A stretch of 64,000 nucleotides of DNA. Source: Planctomycetota bacterium (lineage in GTDB: Bacteria > Planctomycetota > Phycisphaerae > Sedimentisphaerales > Anaerobacaceae). The notes under the pieces were generated by a model. That model ran no database searches, had not been told where the DNA came from, and was given only the letters and a program-made list of their open reading frames with translations. The stretch lies in contig VRUL01000016.1 of the NCBI GenBank assembly GCA_019456145.1, positions 1-64,000 of the forward strand, read 5' to 3'. Of the stretch, positions 16,868 to 26,567 are shown in pieces; within the stretch, counting starts at the first letter, position 1, and every line of letters starts with the position of its first letter. The position numbers were made by a program, and so were the translations under genes.

Positions 16868-19759
16868 TCACTGATTTTGTTCAACGAGGGAAATATCTTC
16901 TTCTGTTAGGTCGTAGAGGTCGTAGGTGAGTTTGTCGATTTTTTTGTCGGTTGTGTTGATTTGTCTTTGGATTCTGGTTTTTTCGCCTGGGACTTTGGCG
17001 GCGGCCAGATTTTTGTGTAAATCCAACATCCGGTCAACAAGTTTTACCATTTTGTCATGTTTGGCTTTGTCGGTAGGATTCCCAAAATCAATTGTGCAAA
17101 TAGGAATCTTATCCAGAAAAGTCTTGGAGATGTTCACAGTAAGGGATGATCTGTTAGTAAACTTGGTTATATAATAGAGACGCATCAGCTTAGAATCGAT
17201 AATTCCGAGAATGTACTTCAGGCTGTATTTGCTCCCTGTTTTTAAGAGGATATTGTTCACAGAATTAAAGGTGTAATACTGTCGATCATCATATGCTGTC
17301 ACCAATATGCCACCGATCCTTTGCATAACAAGTTTCTCAGGAGACAAAAATATGGCTTCGTTCCTGGGTCGGAGAAGTTTCTGCCTGACGTAATTGATAT
17401 ATTTTCCTGAATATGTGAAGTGATATCTTGCTATATCCTTTCCGAAAAGAATCGGTTTTGAGTTGGAATCCTGAGGCTTCTCAAGAACTCCTTCCATATT
17501 TACGTATGTTGCGATTCCATTTCGCACCTCAACTAATGTGCCGAGTTGGAGAGAAACCTCCGTCACTTTATCAATGATCGGCTTAAGCGTTGAATCGGTA
17601 AAAATGTCGAAAACGTAGCTTGGATTGTTGAGACATTCCATTTGGAGTATGGTGTTGGTAATTTCTTCTTGAATTGTACCGAGTGTTTTGTTGTCAACTA
17701 TTTGAATGGGATAATGTTCGTCTGCTGGTTCAGCATCGATCAGAAGTATGACTGTCGAGGCTGTTACATGAGGAAAGACGCCAGATTTCAGATCAACAAT
17801 TCGCCTGAGTTTGTATGAATCCAAGATTTGTTTTCTGACTACATCATAGACGGTGGTTCTTAAGATATTGTTGGGAAGAATGACTCCAAGGCATCCTCTG
17901 CTATTGAGAAGGCTTAGACCCTTGAGAAAGAATATGGCAAACAGGTTGATTTTACCGGCTTGTCTTGCTCTGCTTCTTCCGCTTTTTTCACGTCCAACAA
18001 GATATATCTTTTGTATGTATTTTTTAGTGTCCTTACCCCAATCAACGTACTTGGTGAATATCCAAGGTGGGTTTCCGATGACTGTATCGAAGCCGGGATT
18101 TTTGGTTTTGAAGATATGGGGGAATTCGGTTTTGTAGTTGAAAGCATTAATTTTGCGGCGCTGTTCTTCGCCGTTTGAATTGGGGTCTTTATCATCGTAG
18201 AAGTCGGGGCCGATAAGGGAGTTTCCGCATTTTATATTGTTGCCGAGGTCGGGTAAAGCACGTTCGTGGAACATTTTATAGGTTTGGCCCACGGTTTCAC
18301 TGGTTTCGCCTTCGAGGACTTTTAGAAGTAAGCTGAGTTTTGTTACCTCAACGGCTTGAGAGTCGATATCGACGCCGAAGATGCTGTTAAGCAAGATTTT
18401 CTTTTTTTCTGCGATAGTAAGGAACCACTGGGCACCTTTGCCCTGATAGATTTTCTTTGTGTACTTTTCCGGATTATTATCAACATACCAGTCGCGATGG
18501 TAATTGAGCAGATATGTATATGCACCCAATAGGAATGAGCCGGAGCCACAGGCGGGGTCGAGGATTCTTAATTTTGAAATATCTTTAGGTGTTTTGCCTT
18601 CGCAGAGTTTGCCGACCGTGTTTTTAACGATGTAGTCAACGATATAGGAAGGTGTATAATAAATACCGCCTGCTTTTTTAACTTCGGGCTTTTCTTTAAC
18701 TTCGGCCCGATGGGCGGGTGTCAGTTCGATTACTTTTCCTAAAAACTGCTCATAAACATTGCCGAGGATTTCGGCGGGCAGGACCGAGAATTCATAAGGG
18801 CATTGTGGATAATAAAGACTGTGCAACATATACTTTAAGGTATTATCATCAACTATGAGGTTTGGTGTAAGCTCATCGGGGCTTTCCGGTCGGCCGGCTT
18901 CTTTGCGAAAGTAGAACAGGCCTGAGTTGTATTTGTGGTCGGCTTTTTCAAATATTTCACACAGGCGAGGATATGTTCGATTACCAGTGCTTATTTTTAG
19001 AAGCTGGCCATAATCTTCAATGCCTCTATCCTCACACATTCGCAGAAATAAGATTCTGTCTATAGTTCGCTGGACAGAGAAGTTAATTTCAGATTGAGAT
19101 AGTTTTCTGTTTCTCAGCGAGATTATTCTTGCAAGCTCTGAACGCCATTTTTCGAGCTCAGAGAGGAATTCTTTATCAACGGTTGTCGTGCCGCGTTTGC
19201 CTTTTGTAGAAACTGCGAATTTGTCGAAAGAGCCCTTAAGAATCGCATCTTTTGAAAAGATATCCGCAATCTCGTCCCATTTATTAATATACTCTTTGTA
19301 AGTTAGATACTTAATCCTCGCTGCGCTGGCTTTATCTGACTGCTTAGGGCGGGCCTGACAGTCATAAACAGCAAATTCTTCAAAATCAGTAAGGATTGAA
19401 AGCGGCAGCTTCGCGCTCCAGGCATATCGACGCAATTGGTAAGCGGGGTGTACATCGGCCTTGATATCGACCGATGGCTTTTTAGCTTCAAGAAAAAACT
19501 TTCTAGTACCTCCTATGCGGAAACAATAGTCAGGAGCTTTCGTATAGCCGCCAATTTTGATTGCATCTTCGTGAATTACGTCCTTGTATGCTTGAGCGTG
19601 TCCAGCTCTGTTTGTTACGTCCCAGCCTAATTCTTCGAAGAATGGGTCGATGAATTCTCTGCGAAGCTGAGTCTCATTATATTTTTGCGAACGATAGGTT
19701 TCGATGTTGCGATCGAACGTTTCGATAAGTTCTACAACTCTGGAAGGCACTTTAGCCAT
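16868..19759 (-). CDS. Type IIG (Eco57I-like) restriction-modification enzyme
   Basis: A 963-residue single-chain endonuclease and adenine methyltransferase. N-terminal nuclease: PDY (Asp77) followed by FFLEAKK (Glu91, Lys93), a PD-(D/E)XK site. Methyltransferase: GGIYYTPSYIVDYIV, motif I DPACGSGSF at 401-409, FGVDIDSQAVE, and motif IV NPPW at 563-566. The C-terminal third is the target-recognition region, with a coiled-coil ending. All key residues are intact, so the enzyme looks active. No separate specificity subunit is present, as expected for IIG. Codon usage is AT-rich relative to the housekeeping genes nearby, suggesting transfer. With the convergent TIR-like gene it forms a likely defence locus. 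Confidence 0.88.
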   Translation of the reverse strand: MAKVPSRVVELIETFDRNIETYRSQKYNETQLRREFIDPFFEELGWDVTNRAGHAQAYKDVIHEDAIKIGGYTKAPDYCFRIGGTRKFFLEAKKPSVDIKADVHPAYQLRRYAWSAKLPLSILTDFEEFAVYDCQARPKQSDKASAARIKYLTYKEYINKWDEIADIFSKDAILKGSFDKFAVSTKGKRGTTTVDKEFLSELEKWRSELARIISLRNRKLSQSEINFSVQRTIDRILFLRMCEDRGIEDYGQLLKISTGNRTYPRLCEIFEKADHKYNSGLFYFRKEAGRPESPDELTPNLIVDDNTLKYMLHSLYYPQCPYEFSVLPAEILGNVYEQFLGKVIELTPAHRAEVKEKPEVKKAGGIYYTPSYIVDYIVKNTVGKLCEGKTPKDISKLRILDPACGSGSFLLGAYTYLLNYHRDWYVDNNPEKYTKKIYQGKGAQWFLTIAEKKKILLNSIFGVDIDSQAVEVTKLSLLLKVLEGETSETVGQTYKMFHERALPDLGNNIKCGNSLIGPDFYDDKDPNSNGEEQRRKINAFNYKTEFPHIFKTKNPGFDTVIGNPPWIFTKYVDWGKDTKKYIQKIYLVGREKSGRSRARQAGKINLFAIFFLKGLSLLNSRGCLGVILPNNILRTTVYDVVRKQILDSYKLRRIVDLKSGVFPHVTASTVILLIDAEPADEHYPIQIVDNKTLGTIQEEITNTILQMECLNNPSYVFDIFTDSTLKPIIDKVTEVSLQLGTLVEVRNGIATYVNMEGVLEKPQDSNSKPILFGKDIARYHFTYSGKYINYVRQKLLRPRNEAIFLSPEKLVMQRIGGILVTAYDDRQYYTFNSVNNILLKTGSKYSLKYILGIIDSKLMRLYYITKFTNRSSLTVNISKTFLDKIPICTIDFGNPTDKAKHDKMVKLVDRMLDLHKNLAAAKVPGEKTRIQRQINTTDKKIDKLTYDLYDLTEEDISLVEQNQ

Positions 19760-20573
19760 TTCTCTGTTTTCTCCGAAGTCTTTGTTTTAGGCAGATTTTT
19801 GGTAATAAAGTAGCAGGAAACAATTCAAAAATCAAAATAAATAAGAAAAAATAGCCTCTAACCTACGGCGGGAATAACTAAAAAAGCACTTTTTTCATCA
19901 ATTTTTTTTGTTGGCTCAATCCTTTATGCTCTTATGTTCTTGTACTTTATGCACTTACTCCTTGCTTCTTACTCCTTACTTCTGTTTTTCATCATTTTTT
20001 TATTAAAAATGTTTGATTTATATTGAACAATCTATGAGAGTTTGGTATAATTACAAACAGCCATAGAAATGGCAGAATTAGCGGAGAACCGCACGAGTAG
20101 GGCTGCCGCCCAAGTCAAATTTGATCGTTAATGAATGGTGAATAACTACTAACTATGAACTACAAACTAACAATGAATTATGAACTACCTACTATAAGCT
20201 ACGCAAGCCGCCTATCCAGCCTAATTTGCCAACCAATTATGACCTTATTATGCAAAACGAACCCAATTTCCCGGATGCCCAAATGAACATAACTAAAGTA
20301 TTAACAAGGGATTATAAAAATAAATGCGATTGGACACTTGGTGAAAACGAACCCAAAACGAACCCAATCAAAGCCAATTTAAAGCCAATTTCAGGTTTGA
20401 AGATTTGGGAGTGAAACATTAAAGTAAATACTGAAATGAAGCAGCATCGTATTATTATCTACGGGAATTCCGGCGCGGGCATATTCGTGAGTGGAAGAGT
20501 GGATGCGTAAATGAGTATATGAGTGTATGCGTGGCCGTTGGCAACAGTTTTTTGTCAGGGTGCATTTTGTAGG
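19760..20573. other. Long non-coding spacer rich in dispersed sequence
   Basis: 815 bases without a supported gene. 19920-20000 is a CTTACTCCTTGCTTCTTACT-like low-complexity run. 20060-20075 holds a GCCAT-agaa-ATGGC hairpin. 20120-20200 is an ACTAACTATGAACTACAAAC-type degenerate repeat. 20226-20414 is the NEPN dispersed element (separate entry). 20490-20540 is GAGTGxATGCGTAAATGAG-like low complexity. Confidence 0.5.
20226..20414 (+). repeat. Dispersed NEPNF...NPIKAN coding-like repeat
   Basis: A 62-codon open frame giving MQNEPNFPDAQMNITKVLTR, then a spacer, then ENEPKTNPIKANLKPIS. The annotator recognises this translated pattern as a high-copy dispersed sequence in planctomycete genomes that is often mis-annotated as a small protein. 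No SD precedes it, and the composition is Asn/Lys-rich and unlike a folded protein. It is better treated as a repeat element of unknown mobility. Confidence 0.55.
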
Positions 20574-23282
20574 TCATGTTTTGTTGACCAGTTGGAGGTT
20601 GTCGAGATAGAAGACGGTTTTGTCTGTAGCGTTGCTTGTGAAGCCGACCCAGGTTAGCTTTTCAAATTTTGTGCTGCCGTTTTTGAGGCCTTTGAAAAGC
20701 TTTGTCTTTTGGCCCGGTAGAGTTACAGCGAGGTCCCACGTGCCCTGGTCTTTATTACCGAGGGCAGCGGCAATCTCAAAATGCACCCACTTGCTCATGG
20801 GAAGATCCATCAAGAATTTGCCGGCAATTTGCAATTTTGTTCCATTGACCCAGAAGCTGGGGCCGACGCGGTAAGGTGAGCTTCGCCAGTCGCGCCATTC
20901 GTGGTTTATTCGGACACCTTCCTCGATGCGCATATCGAACGAACAGCGTGTTGTGCCGGAGCTGTGGTTGGGCTTGTAAACGTAATGGGGATTAAAGGCA
21001 TTACGAAGGCCTGGTGCATCGACAATCTTTAAGCTGTGTTTGCCGCCGGCCGCCGTTTCATCGGTAACAGCGATAGAGTCGCCTTTTCTTTCAACGTGCA
21101 CCTCAGCCGCCGTGGGTTGTGAGCCAACTACAGTATTTTCAAAGTTATCCCTGATGGATACGGGCGGGGGGTCGGGAGGAATCTCCAGCGGTGGATATTT
21201 TACTTCTTTTGCCTTTTTGATCCAGGCTGGGTCGCCATATACTCCGGCCTTGGTATAGTCGAAGGGCTTGAAGCCGACTTTAAGAGCAGGTGAGTTTGGC
21301 TTTAGACGGAAGTCGTAATTTTTTGCGTCGACGAACAGCGGGTCGGCGATGATAGAATTTTTGTCGTGCCCGGTTTGCTTTTGCCAGTCGGCCATCGATT
21401 TATTTAGCGGTTTTACTTCTCTGCCGGCGGCGTCCCAGTAGCAATTGTTATCCATGTTAATTTTAACTTTGTCCCATCGGCCGGAGAGGAGGACGCCGGT
21501 ATCGTAGTAAACAATGTTATTTTCGAAATTAAACGACAGATGGCCTTCGACTCGTGTGGCCTGGACCTGGTAGAGCTTGCTGAAGGCGAGGATGTTGTTG
21601 CGAATGATGTTTTCCTTGCCGTAGTGCTGGTGAAAGCTGCCTGTCTTTGTGTTGTAGATGAGGTTGTTTTCCATTACGATTCCGGTGCTGCCTTCATCTG
21701 TATATAGCCCCCATCCGCCGTAGGAGTATGAATAGATATCGTGGAAGATGTTATTTCTGACGACTGTTCCCTGTGAGGGGCCGAGGGTGTAAATACCGCC
21801 CATATCGCTGAGTACCCCCCAGCCGATGTGATGGACGTGATTGAAACTTAAATTGTTGCGTTTGCCCAGGCTTTCGGAATAGCCCCATCGCCAGCCGACT
21901 GAGAAGCCGGTGTAGAAGAAATCGCCGATGTCGTTATGTGTTACGTTGTTTTCGCCGCTTTGACCAATCCAGAGGCCGACAGCGGACGTATAGATTCGGC
22001 CGCCGGTGCGGATGATGTTATTGTCAACTGTGATGTGGCTGGTGCGGGAGGGCTCGTCGGAGCGAATTTGGCCTTCGCCGATCCGCACGCCGCCTGCGCC
22101 GAGGTCGTGGATGTAGGAGGTTTCGAGTCGGCAGTTACGGCAGCCCTTGCGGAACCATACGCCGTAGGTTGCGACGTGGCCGACTTGGCAATCCTCAATA
22201 AGGATATTTCGCGCACCGTCGGCCATAATGGCTGCTTCTGTAACGTACGCTGCCTGGTACGGTGCGTATCCGCTGCGCGGCAGCAGGGATTGATTGTGGT
22301 GGAAGATGAGGTCTTTTAATTGGATATGCTCGACAAATTTTTCTTGCTCTGGTTTTCCCTCGAAGGTAACAAGCTTTTCAATGGCCGGGGCAACAACATG
22401 GGCTCTGCTCATATCTTCATCAGCCAGTGGCATATAATAAAGCGTGCCATCGCGTTTCAGGAACCATTCGCCTGGTGTATCGAGGGCGGCTTTGAAGTTC
22501 TCGAGGTGAAAGCGTGTATTGTTTGGCCAGCCCGAGTAGCTTTTGAGTTTCTCCCCGATTGTGATTATCACGTTGGCCGAGGTGTCGATTGCCGTTATGA
22601 ATCGGCGGGTGATGCACCACTTGTGGTATGCCATCAGCGTGACATCGGCAAGCTCACGCTGATTAAGGTTTTGTAGTAGTTTGAGGGCATCACCGCGGAC
22701 CTGTGATGTTCGCCGGAATTGGCCTTTCTTGCCCTCGATTGGAATCTCGGACGACGAGCCAAAATAGTGGTAGAACTTGTTGGGCGTGCGGGCACGGACG
22801 GCGCGCCGGCCGTTGACGAAGAGCTGCTCAAAATACCATTTGCCTTCGGCAACTTCCGGTATACGAGTTTGCCAGATGCCTTTCTCACCTCGTTTGAAGC
22901 CTTTGATTACCCGGCCGCCGGTGAATACGGGCTGACTGCCTTGAGCGGCCTTGTACGTGATGGGGAATTTTTTTGTGCCGCTGTCCCGGGGGGTTAGCTT
23001 GAACGGGTCGGTGAGTGTATATGTCCCGGCCGAGATGATAACATCCACAGGTGCTGTTAGGGGGCCTTTGGATTTTAACTGCCGAATCGTGTCCCGCGCG
23101 CCGACAAGGGATGCCTTCGGGCCGTCGGTTTTTTGGCTGTTAGATTGGCCCAGCCGACCCGACCAACTGTCGTTGCCTTTCGGTGAAACATACAGTGTAA
23201 CTGCGCTGGTTACCTGAGCGGCAATTAACAATACTACAACCGAGAACAAAAAGAAGCTGGCTTTTGAACTGTGTGTTTTCAT
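20574..23282 (-). CDS. Secreted right-handed beta-helix glycan-active protein (GH141-like)
   Basis: A 902-residue protein with a signal peptide ([18 protein letters not shown]). The mature protein starts [14 protein letters not shown], then IISAGTYTL, the entry of right-handed parallel beta-helix proteins. Central repeats are rich in NNI/ENN/HND turns ([33 protein letters not shown]). The lysine/asparagine-rich coils resemble GH141-type or polysaccharide-lyase-like folds; the exact family is not certain. Residues from about 715 form a separate concanavalin-like sandwich domain ([12 protein letters not shown] ... FYLDNLQLV), probably sugar-binding. It is the last of three same-strand secreted-protein genes with short gaps, likely an operon. 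Confidence 0.7.
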   Translation of the reverse strand: MKTHSSKASFFLFSVVVLLIAAQVTSAVTLYVSPKGNDSWSGRLGQSNSQKTDGPKASLVGARDTIRQLKSKGPLTAPVDVIISAGTYTLTDPFKLTPRDSGTKKFPITYKAAQGSQPVFTGGRVIKGFKRGEKGIWQTRIPEVAEGKWYFEQLFVNGRRAVRARTPNKFYHYFGSSSEIPIEGKKGQFRRTSQVRGDALKLLQNLNQRELADVTLMAYHKWCITRRFITAIDTSANVIITIGEKLKSYSGWPNNTRFHLENFKAALDTPGEWFLKRDGTLYYMPLADEDMSRAHVVAPAIEKLVTFEGKPEQEKFVEHIQLKDLIFHHNQSLLPRSGYAPYQAAYVTEAAIMADGARNILIEDCQVGHVATYGVWFRKGCRNCRLETSYIHDLGAGGVRIGEGQIRSDEPSRTSHITVDNNIIRTGGRIYTSAVGLWIGQSGENNVTHNDIGDFFYTGFSVGWRWGYSESLGKRNNLSFNHVHHIGWGVLSDMGGIYTLGPSQGTVVRNNIFHDIYSYSYGGWGLYTDEGSTGIVMENNLIYNTKTGSFHQHYGKENIIRNNILAFSKLYQVQATRVEGHLSFNFENNIVYYDTGVLLSGRWDKVKINMDNNCYWDAAGREVKPLNKSMADWQKQTGHDKNSIIADPLFVDAKNYDFRLKPNSPALKVGFKPFDYTKAGVYGDPAWIKKAKEVKYPPLEIPPDPPPVSIRDNFENTVVGSQPTAAEVHVERKGDSIAVTDETAAGGKHSLKIVDAPGLRNAFNPHYVYKPNHSSGTTRCSFDMRIEEGVRINHEWRDWRSSPYRVGPSFWVNGTKLQIAGKFLMDLPMSKWVHFEIAAALGNKDQGTWDLAVTLPGQKTKLFKGLKNGSTKFEKLTWVGFTSNATDKTVFYLDNLQLVNKT

Positions 23283-23319
23283 GTCGTTTTACCTCCACTA
23301 TGAAGTTGGTTAAATTAGT

Positions 23320-26300
23320 TTAGCTTTTGCCAAAAGTAATTGTTATTTCGATAGCCTGGCTGCGTTGGATGTTTACATCATTTAACAAATCAATCACGAT
23401 ACGGTTATTGTTCATTTTAAAGTTTGCTTTGACTGTTTTGCCTGCGCATTTTACTGAAATACTGCCGGCTTTGCAATCGTTGGGCAGGTCAAAAGCCAGG
23501 ATTTTGAGCCTGAGCCTGCCCCATTTGAGTTTTATCGATTCGGTTTGTGTATTTCTATCACGCTTTTGTGAGAATGTGCCCCATCCTGCGGCGGATGTGA
23601 AAGGAGCGCGGAAATTTTCCGGGGTGAGCCTGGGAGAAAACGCGATGTAACCTTTCGGGCCGTGATATTCGAAGCCGCAGATGCCGGTGAATAATCCGTA
23701 GCTTGCCATCGACCGGGCGTAGTGACTGCCGCACTCGACCTCGTTCCAAGGATTGCGCTTTGAGCCGTTGTAGCGGTCGTGAAGGGTGCGTGTGTGGGCC
23801 AGCGCTCTGTAGGTCAAGCCGTGCCACATCATAAGGGAAGTGGCGCCGTATTCGTAGCCATCCTGGCACTCGTTGAGGTAGCCGGCAAAGTGCTGATTGC
23901 CGCGTTTTAGTGCTTCCTGCCCGCCACGCGGCCAGGTGCATGCAATCAGGCCTCCTTCACCGGGCATGGCATACCAGCGGCCGCTCTTAAATACCTGGCG
24001 GAAGGGACCGACGTCTGTTGAGAAATTGTATTTCCACAGTGATTTCAAAGCGGTTGTTACCTTGTCGGCATCGAGAATTTGTCCGAGGCCGACTTGGTAT
24101 GCCCAGCTTTGTCCGAGGAGCTGGCTGTATTCGCAACCATTGTATACACCCGGTGACTCGGGGTGCTCCGGGTCTGCTTCGTGAATGAAGTATTCTCCGT
24201 TGAAGAGTTTAGTTTCGATATACTTTCGTCCCCTGTCGGCCAGAGTACGTACTTGTTTTGCATATTCTGTGTCGCCGATCTCATCAGCCATTTGGCCTGC
24301 TGCACGTAACGCAGCGCCGTAATAGAGACTGAGCCAGGTTATCTTGCCATACCATTGTGCATCGAGAGTGTTGTGCTGTGCGCCTGTGAGGATACCATCT
24401 TTATCCGCATCGTAAGTATTGGTCAGATAGTTCATGGCCTTTTTCATTGCGCCATAGTTTCTGCGCAGAAAAGCGTCGTCTTGAGAGACCTGGTGTTCCC
24501 TGTATGTCCTGAGTATAATACCGGACTGGCCGTCCACGGCATCACCTTTGTTAAATTCACCGCGATAACCAATCCTTCCGGTCTCGGTGTCAAACGATAT
24601 TTCGGGATTGTAGTCTACGCCTTCGCGCAGGCTCCTTTCGAGCTCGGGGAACAGCCGACCCATCGCCTGGACATAGCCCCAGACATGGGTACATGTGCCG
24701 GCGCAGCAATACACGCCCTCATCACCGTAGAAGCGCCCGTCTCCAAAGATATACACTGTGTTGGTCGCCAGAATGGAGGTGTTCAAAAAGGTCCTGTCCA
24801 AGAACCAGTAGGGCAGTGTCGAATCGTACCAGGTGTCGTGCCAGAGGCGCGTCTGGTCTGTTAGCTCTTCAAGATTGGCCGCGATGTGTTCTGCCACATT
24901 TCGTGCTGAGTTGAATCGCTTACCGTAGGCTTTGCCTACATTGCGGCCTCTGAGGTAGTGATTGGGGAAATACCAGCTCAAGATATATGTAATCGTGGTC
25001 TTTTGGTCCGGCTTGAGGGTGAAGGTTGTTCCGACTGAGCCGATGAGTTTTTCATCTTCGTCCAAAGGCCGGCCGGGCGAGGAGCCGCCGGGTGTAAAAA
25101 CTTGATCCGGCAATTTGGCGTCTGCTGCGGCAAATGTATCGTCTCGGCCTTTATCCAGGAGTGCCAGCGCCATCGAGCCATAGTCCTTTTTTTTCTCAAA
25201 ATCAATATCATCACTTCCAATGATCTTTTGGTCGGTAAAGACGATTTGGTCGACCATGACATGTCCCCATCCTCCGGTGTGGTTATCTACAATCTCAATT
25301 TGTGCGGTTTTGCCGGCAGACTGTGAGACATCAAAAAATTCCCAGTTCAGGTTTTCGCTGTTCCCGGCAGTGGCGGTATGTACGACTTTGCCGTTGATTA
25401 GCAGATTCAGGCACGTTTGGTTAGGGTGCCTTCCGCCTCCGATGAGGAACTTAATCATACGCCTTTGAATTGTAAATGGCTTGCTTATCATTTTGCCTGT
25501 TAGGCTGTCAGACGCCTGGGCGCTTGCCTGTTTGCCGTTATTGAAAAATGAATCCGCCAATCCGTCGCCTCGGTAATTCTGAAGGGATTGATGGTGATAA
25601 TTCGGTTTGGGGGCAGTGGAGAATGCATTGCCCTGGATTTTCCATTTATCCAGAGTTTGGCTTTCAAAATCCTCGTAAATAATATCCTCCCGAACCGGCG
25701 CGGGTACCGTCTGCTTCATGGCATCGAAGAGAAGTAACGTCATATCCTGGCCGCGTACTATTCGATTACAAAGACTGACGTAAGTTTGCTTTCTACTGTC
25801 TAGACATACAGCGTTTTGGAGCCATCCGGCGAGCTTGGCAGTGACTGGGCTTTTACTATTGTTGGCAATGGTGAAATTGAAGATTGTGGCCGGGTAGGTT
25901 GAGTTTTTCAGGTCAAGAGGGACAAAAGGCGAAAAGGCTTCCAGTTCGATAGTCAAGGGGCAATCACGGTCCTCATAGTTGACGTGCCCGATGGGATATT
26001 GGCCGCGAAACTTTATGTCGGAAAAGCCATCGCGGTCCAGTGTCCATGTTTTAATTTGGCCGGCTTGATTTGTGCGGATTGCAAATCCTTGTTGAATGTA
26101 GTTACGGGCCTTATCGTCCGGCGAGCTTCGCTTGTAGGGATATTGATAAGCTCTTACGCCCCTGACGTCTCGCGATGTCTTGTTGTTGAAGATGTCCCAG
26201 TACCACAACTTGCCGTCGGCGCCAAGAAAGAGCTGCCCCGCTGCGATACCGCCGACAGGCATGCCGATGTATTCGAAATTACTGCTGTTTTCCTTAGTAT

Positions 26301-26499
26301 ATACAGTTGGCCGGCCGCGTTGGGTTAGTGAACGGACCCACTGTCGATTGAACTGCTTGACGGTGGGGGTTTTGCCATCCGAGCCATTGCGAAGTCGCGC
26401 CATCACGGTGTCGAGAGGTGTCTCTTGAGCCTGGGCACCAAGGCCCATGTTGACCAGTAACACAACTAATAAGGCCGAACGAATCACTTTACACCTCAT
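23320..26499 (-). CDS. Secreted GH116 family glycosidase
   Basis: 1059 residues with a signal peptide (ALLVVLLVNMGLGAQAQ). The N-terminal domain starts FEYIGMPVGGIAAGQLFLG, the GH116 glucosylceramidase/beta-glucosidase signature. The (alpha/alpha)6 barrel has CCAGTCTHVWGYVQAMGRLF and GAQHNTLDAQWYG, where Asp713 corresponds to the family's acid/base. An inserted segment at about 270-430 (DFESQTLDKWKIQGN ... VMVDQIVF) looks like a jelly-roll carbohydrate-binding module, making the protein longer than usual. Family activities include beta-glucosidase, beta-xylosidase and glucosylceramidase; specificity cannot be read here. It lies 37 bases upstream of the beta-helix gene. Confidence 0.85.
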   Translation of the reverse strand: MRCKVIRSALLVVLLVNMGLGAQAQETPLDTVMARLRNGSDGKTPTVKQFNRQWVRSLTQRGRPTVYTKENSSNFEYIGMPVGGIAAGQLFLGADGKLWYWDIFNNKTSRDVRGVRAYQYPYKRSSPDDKARNYIQQGFAIRTNQAGQIKTWTLDRDGFSDIKFRGQYPIGHVNYEDRDCPLTIELEAFSPFVPLDLKNSTYPATIFNFTIANNSKSPVTAKLAGWLQNAVCLDSRKQTYVSLCNRIVRGQDMTLLLFDAMKQTVPAPVREDIIYEDFESQTLDKWKIQGNAFSTAPKPNYHHQSLQNYRGDGLADSFFNNGKQASAQASDSLTGKMISKPFTIQRRMIKFLIGGGRHPNQTCLNLLINGKVVHTATAGNSENLNWEFFDVSQSAGKTAQIEIVDNHTGGWGHVMVDQIVFTDQKIIGSDDIDFEKKKDYGSMALALLDKGRDDTFAAADAKLPDQVFTPGGSSPGRPLDEDEKLIGSVGTTFTLKPDQKTTITYILSWYFPNHYLRGRNVGKAYGKRFNSARNVAEHIAANLEELTDQTRLWHDTWYDSTLPYWFLDRTFLNTSILATNTVYIFGDGRFYGDEGVYCCAGTCTHVWGYVQAMGRLFPELERSLREGVDYNPEISFDTETGRIGYRGEFNKGDAVDGQSGIILRTYREHQVSQDDAFLRRNYGAMKKAMNYLTNTYDADKDGILTGAQHNTLDAQWYGKITWLSLYYGAALRAAGQMADEIGDTEYAKQVRTLADRGRKYIETKLFNGEYFIHEADPEHPESPGVYNGCEYSQLLGQSWAYQVGLGQILDADKVTTALKSLWKYNFSTDVGPFRQVFKSGRWYAMPGEGGLIACTWPRGGQEALKRGNQHFAGYLNECQDGYEYGATSLMMWHGLTYRALAHTRTLHDRYNGSKRNPWNEVECGSHYARSMASYGLFTGICGFEYHGPKGYIAFSPRLTPENFRAPFTSAAGWGTFSQKRDRNTQTESIKLKWGRLRLKILAFDLPNDCKAGSISVKCAGKTVKANFKMNNNRIVIDLLNDVNIQRSQAIEITITFGKS

Positions 26500-26567
26500 C
26501 GCTTTTCCTCAAAATAATTTAGCATTACAAGAAACAAGTCAAATTGTCGCTATGTTCATATCGCCGG

